Part shown: piece by piece, positions 31,180 through 33,109 of the stretch
Numbering within the stretch: the stretch's first letter is position 1
Layout of the letters: the number at the start of each line of letters is the position of its first letter
NCBI GenBank assembly: GCA_021324445.1
Contig: JAJPJC010000358.1
Span: 1-33,109 of the forward strand
DNA: 33,109 bases
Reading direction: 5' to 3'
Source: Isosphaeraceae bacterium
GTDB taxonomy: Bacteria; Planctomycetota; Planctomycetia; Isosphaerales; Isosphaeraceae
Notes under the pieces: generated by a model
Seen by the model: only the letters and a program-made list of their open reading frames with translations
Database searches by the model: none
What the model was told of the DNA's origin: nothing
Program-made: the position numbers and the translations under genes

Positions 31180-31773
31180 GGCGAAGTCCTCGACAGGTCC
31201 CTGTGAATCCATCGACTTCATCCTAGCCGGGCGTGGTCGGGTTAGCCATCCGACGAGCCGGCAGATTCCCGCCGTCGGCAAATCCGACACGTCGCGGCGA
31301 TCCCCACCGTGGTCCCACGGGCCTGACCGCAGCGACCGTCGCGATGGAGACCCGAGGTTCACCGCAGAGATCGCCGAGACCGCGGAGATGGGGCCAGAGC
31401 CAGGAGAGCGGGTCGGGAGGGTCCGGGGGACTGGAGCCCGATGCGCTTTTGGTCGTCTCCTCGGCGTGTTCCTCGGCGGTCTCGGCGGTCTCCGCGGTGA
31501 ATCCGTCCCCTCCCTCGCGGCGCTGCGACGGGTGGTCCAAAAGGTGGTGATCGCCCAGGAGTGTCGCAAATCCCGTTGCGAATCCGGAGCCGGCGGTTTA
31601 CTGTGAAGACGTGGTTTGGTCACACGAAGACAGAACCCCCCGCTGCGCAGCCGTGCCGCGTGGAAGACCGCGGCGCCACTCAGGCCGGTAACCCTCCGGG
31701 CCGTGAACCCCGAAGTCCCAAACCAATGGGCCAGCCAGCCGCGCGCGGACGACCGACCGGGAGATGATGCGCC
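31180..31773. other. Intergenic region of about 590 bases
   Basis: It separates the minus-strand antitoxin from the plus-strand leucine-rich-repeat gene. The main content is a palindromic repeat element at 31358-31501. The rest shows no gene and no clear promoter hexamers. Confidence 0.45.
31358..31501. repeat. Palindromic repeat element, copy 3
   Basis: It begins TTCACCGCAGAGATCGCCGA and ends GGCGGTCTCCGCGGTGAA, the same terminal sequences as the elements at 5638 and 5800 but with a different, longer centre. The arms of about 35-40 bases pair with each other. It is diverged from the other copies, so the family has been active or exchanged over a long period. Confidence 0.8.
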
Positions 31774-32703
31774 ATGACTCAGGATCGGAATCGCGGCTGG
31801 ATGCAACGGGCGGCTCTCGCCCTGCTGGTCACCGGCGGGATGCTCGCCCTGGCCGCCGCGCCCAACTTCGCCCAGGCCCAGCAGCAAAAGGCCGAGGCCA
31901 AGGATCAGAAGAAGACCGAAGCCAAGAAGACCGAAGCCAAGCCCCAGGCCAAGGACGAGAAGAAGCCCGAGGCCAAGAAAACCGAAGCCAAGAAAACCGA
32001 AGCCAAGAAGGCCGAAGCCAAGCCCCAGGCCAAGGACGAGAAGAAGTCCGCGGTGACCAAGGCCGAGGCCAAGCCGGCTCCGGCATCGCCGCAGCCGGCG
32101 GCCGACGATCCGGCCAAGCTCAAGGCTCAGGTTGCGGCCCTGGAGAAGGAGGTCGCCGCCCTGAAGCTCAAGGTCGCGACCCTCGAGCTCGAGAAGCTCG
32201 GCGCCCTGGTCAGCGTCGACAAGGCCAAGGACGGCAAGGAGACGGCGACGGTCAACATCCTCAAGAAATGGTCGGGCGACAAGGACGCGCTCCAGCTCCT
32301 CAAGAACGTGCCCAACCTCCAGGTCGTCTATATCGACAACGACCGGGGCCCGATCACCGATGCCGCCATCGCGCCGCTCAAGGACCTCACCGGCCTGAGC
32401 GCGCTGACCATCATGAGCCCGCAGGTCACCGACGCGGCGCTGGAGAACCTCAAGGGGCTGAAGGGTCTCACAATGCTGTTCTTGACCGGCTCCAAGGTCG
32501 GCGACAAGGGCCTGCCCAGCCTCAAGGGACTTCAGAACCTCCAGGTGCTGGCCCTGAGCCGCACCCAGGTGACCGACGCGGGCCTCGATGCGCTCAAGGA
32601 CCTCAAGAGCCTCAAGTCGGTCTACCTGATCGGGACCAAGGTCACCCCGCAGGCCGTCGAGAAGCTCAAGCAGTCGCTCCCCGGAGTGGCCGTTTATAAA
32701 TAA
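31774..32703 (+). CDS. Exported Lys/Glu/Ala-rich protein with leucine-rich repeats
   Basis: A 309-residue protein. A Sec signal peptide covers about 1-36 (ALALLVTGGMLALAAAPNFA, likely cleavage after AQA). Residues of about 37-90 are a charged low-complexity run of EAKKT-type repeats that includes a perfect DNA direct repeat. A heptad-like coiled coil follows (LKAQVAALEKEVAALKLKVA, about 110-140). From about 165 to the end are leucine-rich repeats of the type LKGLKGLTMLFLTGSKVGDK and LQNLQVLALSRTQVTDAGLD, ending LPGVAVYK, a form common in planctomycetes. It probably acts in the periplasm or cell envelope as a binding protein. GGGAG lies about 10 bases upstream of the ATG. Confidence 0.88.
   Translation: MTQDRNRGWMQRAALALLVTGGMLALAAAPNFAQAQQQKAEAKDQKKTEAKKTEAKPQAKDEKKPEAKKTEAKKTEAKKAEAKPQAKDEKKSAVTKAEAKPAPASPQPAADDPAKLKAQVAALEKEVAALKLKVATLELEKLGALVSVDKAKDGKETATVNILKKWSGDKDALQLLKNVPNLQVVYIDNDRGPITDAAIAPLKDLTGLSALTIMSPQVTDAALENLKGLKGLTMLFLTGSKVGDKGLPSLKGLQNLQVLALSRTQVTDAGLDALKDLKSLKSVYLIGTKVTPQAVEKLKQSLPGVAVYK
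31933..32046 (+). repeat. Internal direct repeat in the Lys-rich segment
   Basis: A stretch starting GAAGCCAAGCCCCAGGCCAA at 31933 recurs at 32014, 81 bases (27 codons) later, over about 33 bases, with shorter ACCGAAGCCAAGAA units between. The in-frame period suggests growth by slippage or unequal exchange. Confidence 0.75.
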
Positions 32704-32846
32704 AATAAATGAGTCGCGTCCCGCGCCGTGCTGCGGTCGCTGGGCTCCCCCATCGCGGGATCCGTGGCCGGCGGCACGGCGGAGACTGTCCATCCCGGCT
32801 CCGCCCCGGGCGACGGTGGGCGGGGCGGGGATCGGTCCCGGAGCGA

Positions 32847-33109
32847 TCAGACCGGCTCGACCAGGGAGTCGGTCTCTTCGTCGAAGAGGGGGTGCACCGC
32901 GGCCTGAGGCGCGGCGCCGCGGTGTCCCAGGCCGAGGGTAAGGATGATGGTGGCCGAGATGATCATCGAGAGGCAAAGATAGATCAGCCCCGGGATGAAC
33001 GAGTGGGTATGCGTCTCGATTGTGCCGAGCACGTAAGGGCCGACGAACCCACCCAGGTTGCCCAGCGAGTTGATCAACCCGATGCTCCCCGCGGCGGCCG
33101 CCTCGGTCA
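32847..33109 (-). CDS. MFS transporter, C-terminal end (partial)
   Basis: The gene enters from beyond the right edge; only about 87 C-terminal residues are present. EAAAAGSIGLINSLGNLGGF followed by VGPYVLG matches a late transmembrane helix of MFS transporters, resembling the anion:cation symporter (ACS) group, where an S-x-G-N-x-G-G-F-x-G-P motif is typical. A final helix (IPGLIYLCLSMIISATIILT) is followed by a short hydrophilic tail ending SLVEPV. Substrate cannot be judged from this part. It converges on the leucine-rich-repeat gene 143 bases away. Confidence 0.82.
   Translation of the reverse strand, partial: TEAAAAGSIGLINSLGNLGGFVGPYVLGTIETHTHSFIPGLIYLCLSMIISATIILTLGLGHRGAAPQAAVHPLFDEETDSLVEPV

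Noticed and set aside
32704..32846. Possible bidirectional terminator between the convergent genes
   Set aside because: GC-rich partial inverted repeats are present but no clean stem with a T or A tract.
30913..32976. A 687-codon minus-strand open frame
   Set aside because: Only its last 88 codons read as a protein (the antitoxin). The rest lies antisense to the leucine-rich-repeat gene and through the palindromic repeat, with artefactual repetitive composition.

Overview
The window looks like chromosomal DNA of a high-GC planctomycete, most likely of the Isosphaeraceae/Gemmataceae type. The signs are a large Ser/Thr kinase with TPR-like repeats translationally coupled to an ECF-type sigma factor, several Uma2-family paralogues, Tat-type metallo-hydrolase and leucine-rich-repeat exported proteins, and dispersed CCGCAGAGACC palindromic repeats. 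This placement is inferred from gene content; no rRNA or tRNA gene is present to confirm it.

Layout. 0.1-1.7 kb (minus): a small membrane protein followed by a cysteine desulfurase. 1.9-5.4 kb (plus): three poorly characterised genes, two of them membrane-anchored or exported, with a probable intrinsic terminator and two tandem hairpins between them. 5.5-6.4 kb (minus): a decayed two-gene toxin-antitoxin-like module. Its Panacea-domain antitoxin appears internally deleted, and its partner is broken by a duplicated palindromic element. 6.9-7.6 kb: a Uma2 protein. 7.7-11.5 kb (minus): the sigma factor/kinase pair. 11.8-13.8 kb: a Tat-type metallo-beta-lactamase-fold protein, a divergent CsrA and an unknown gene with an intrinsic terminator in its upstream region. 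14.3-17.1 kb (plus): a three-PAS histidine kinase overlapping an ANTAR response regulator.

17.1-27.6 kb is the most interesting part and reads as a defence island of visibly lower GC than its flanks. A minus-strand pair (AAA/ABC-type ATPase plus DUF4276 Toprim-like protein) lies divergent to a plus-strand pair. The plus-strand pair is an unrecognised 1067-residue, probably beta-rich protein overlapping by 4 bases a 1626-residue DEAD-like helicase with many zinc-binding Cys clusters and a DUF1998-like C-terminus. The architecture recalls the helicase/DUF1998 component of DISARM, but I see no methyltransferase or phospholipase D partner, so this may be a separate two-gene system.

27.6-33.1 kb returns to ordinary high-GC sequence. 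It holds two more Uma2 proteins around a soluble transhydrogenase (SthA-like) that lacks both redox cysteines and carries a His-rich insertion, a VapC-type PIN toxin with an AF2212-like antitoxin, another copy of the palindromic repeat, an exported lysine-rich leucine-rich-repeat protein, and the C-terminal end of an MFS transporter that runs off the right edge.
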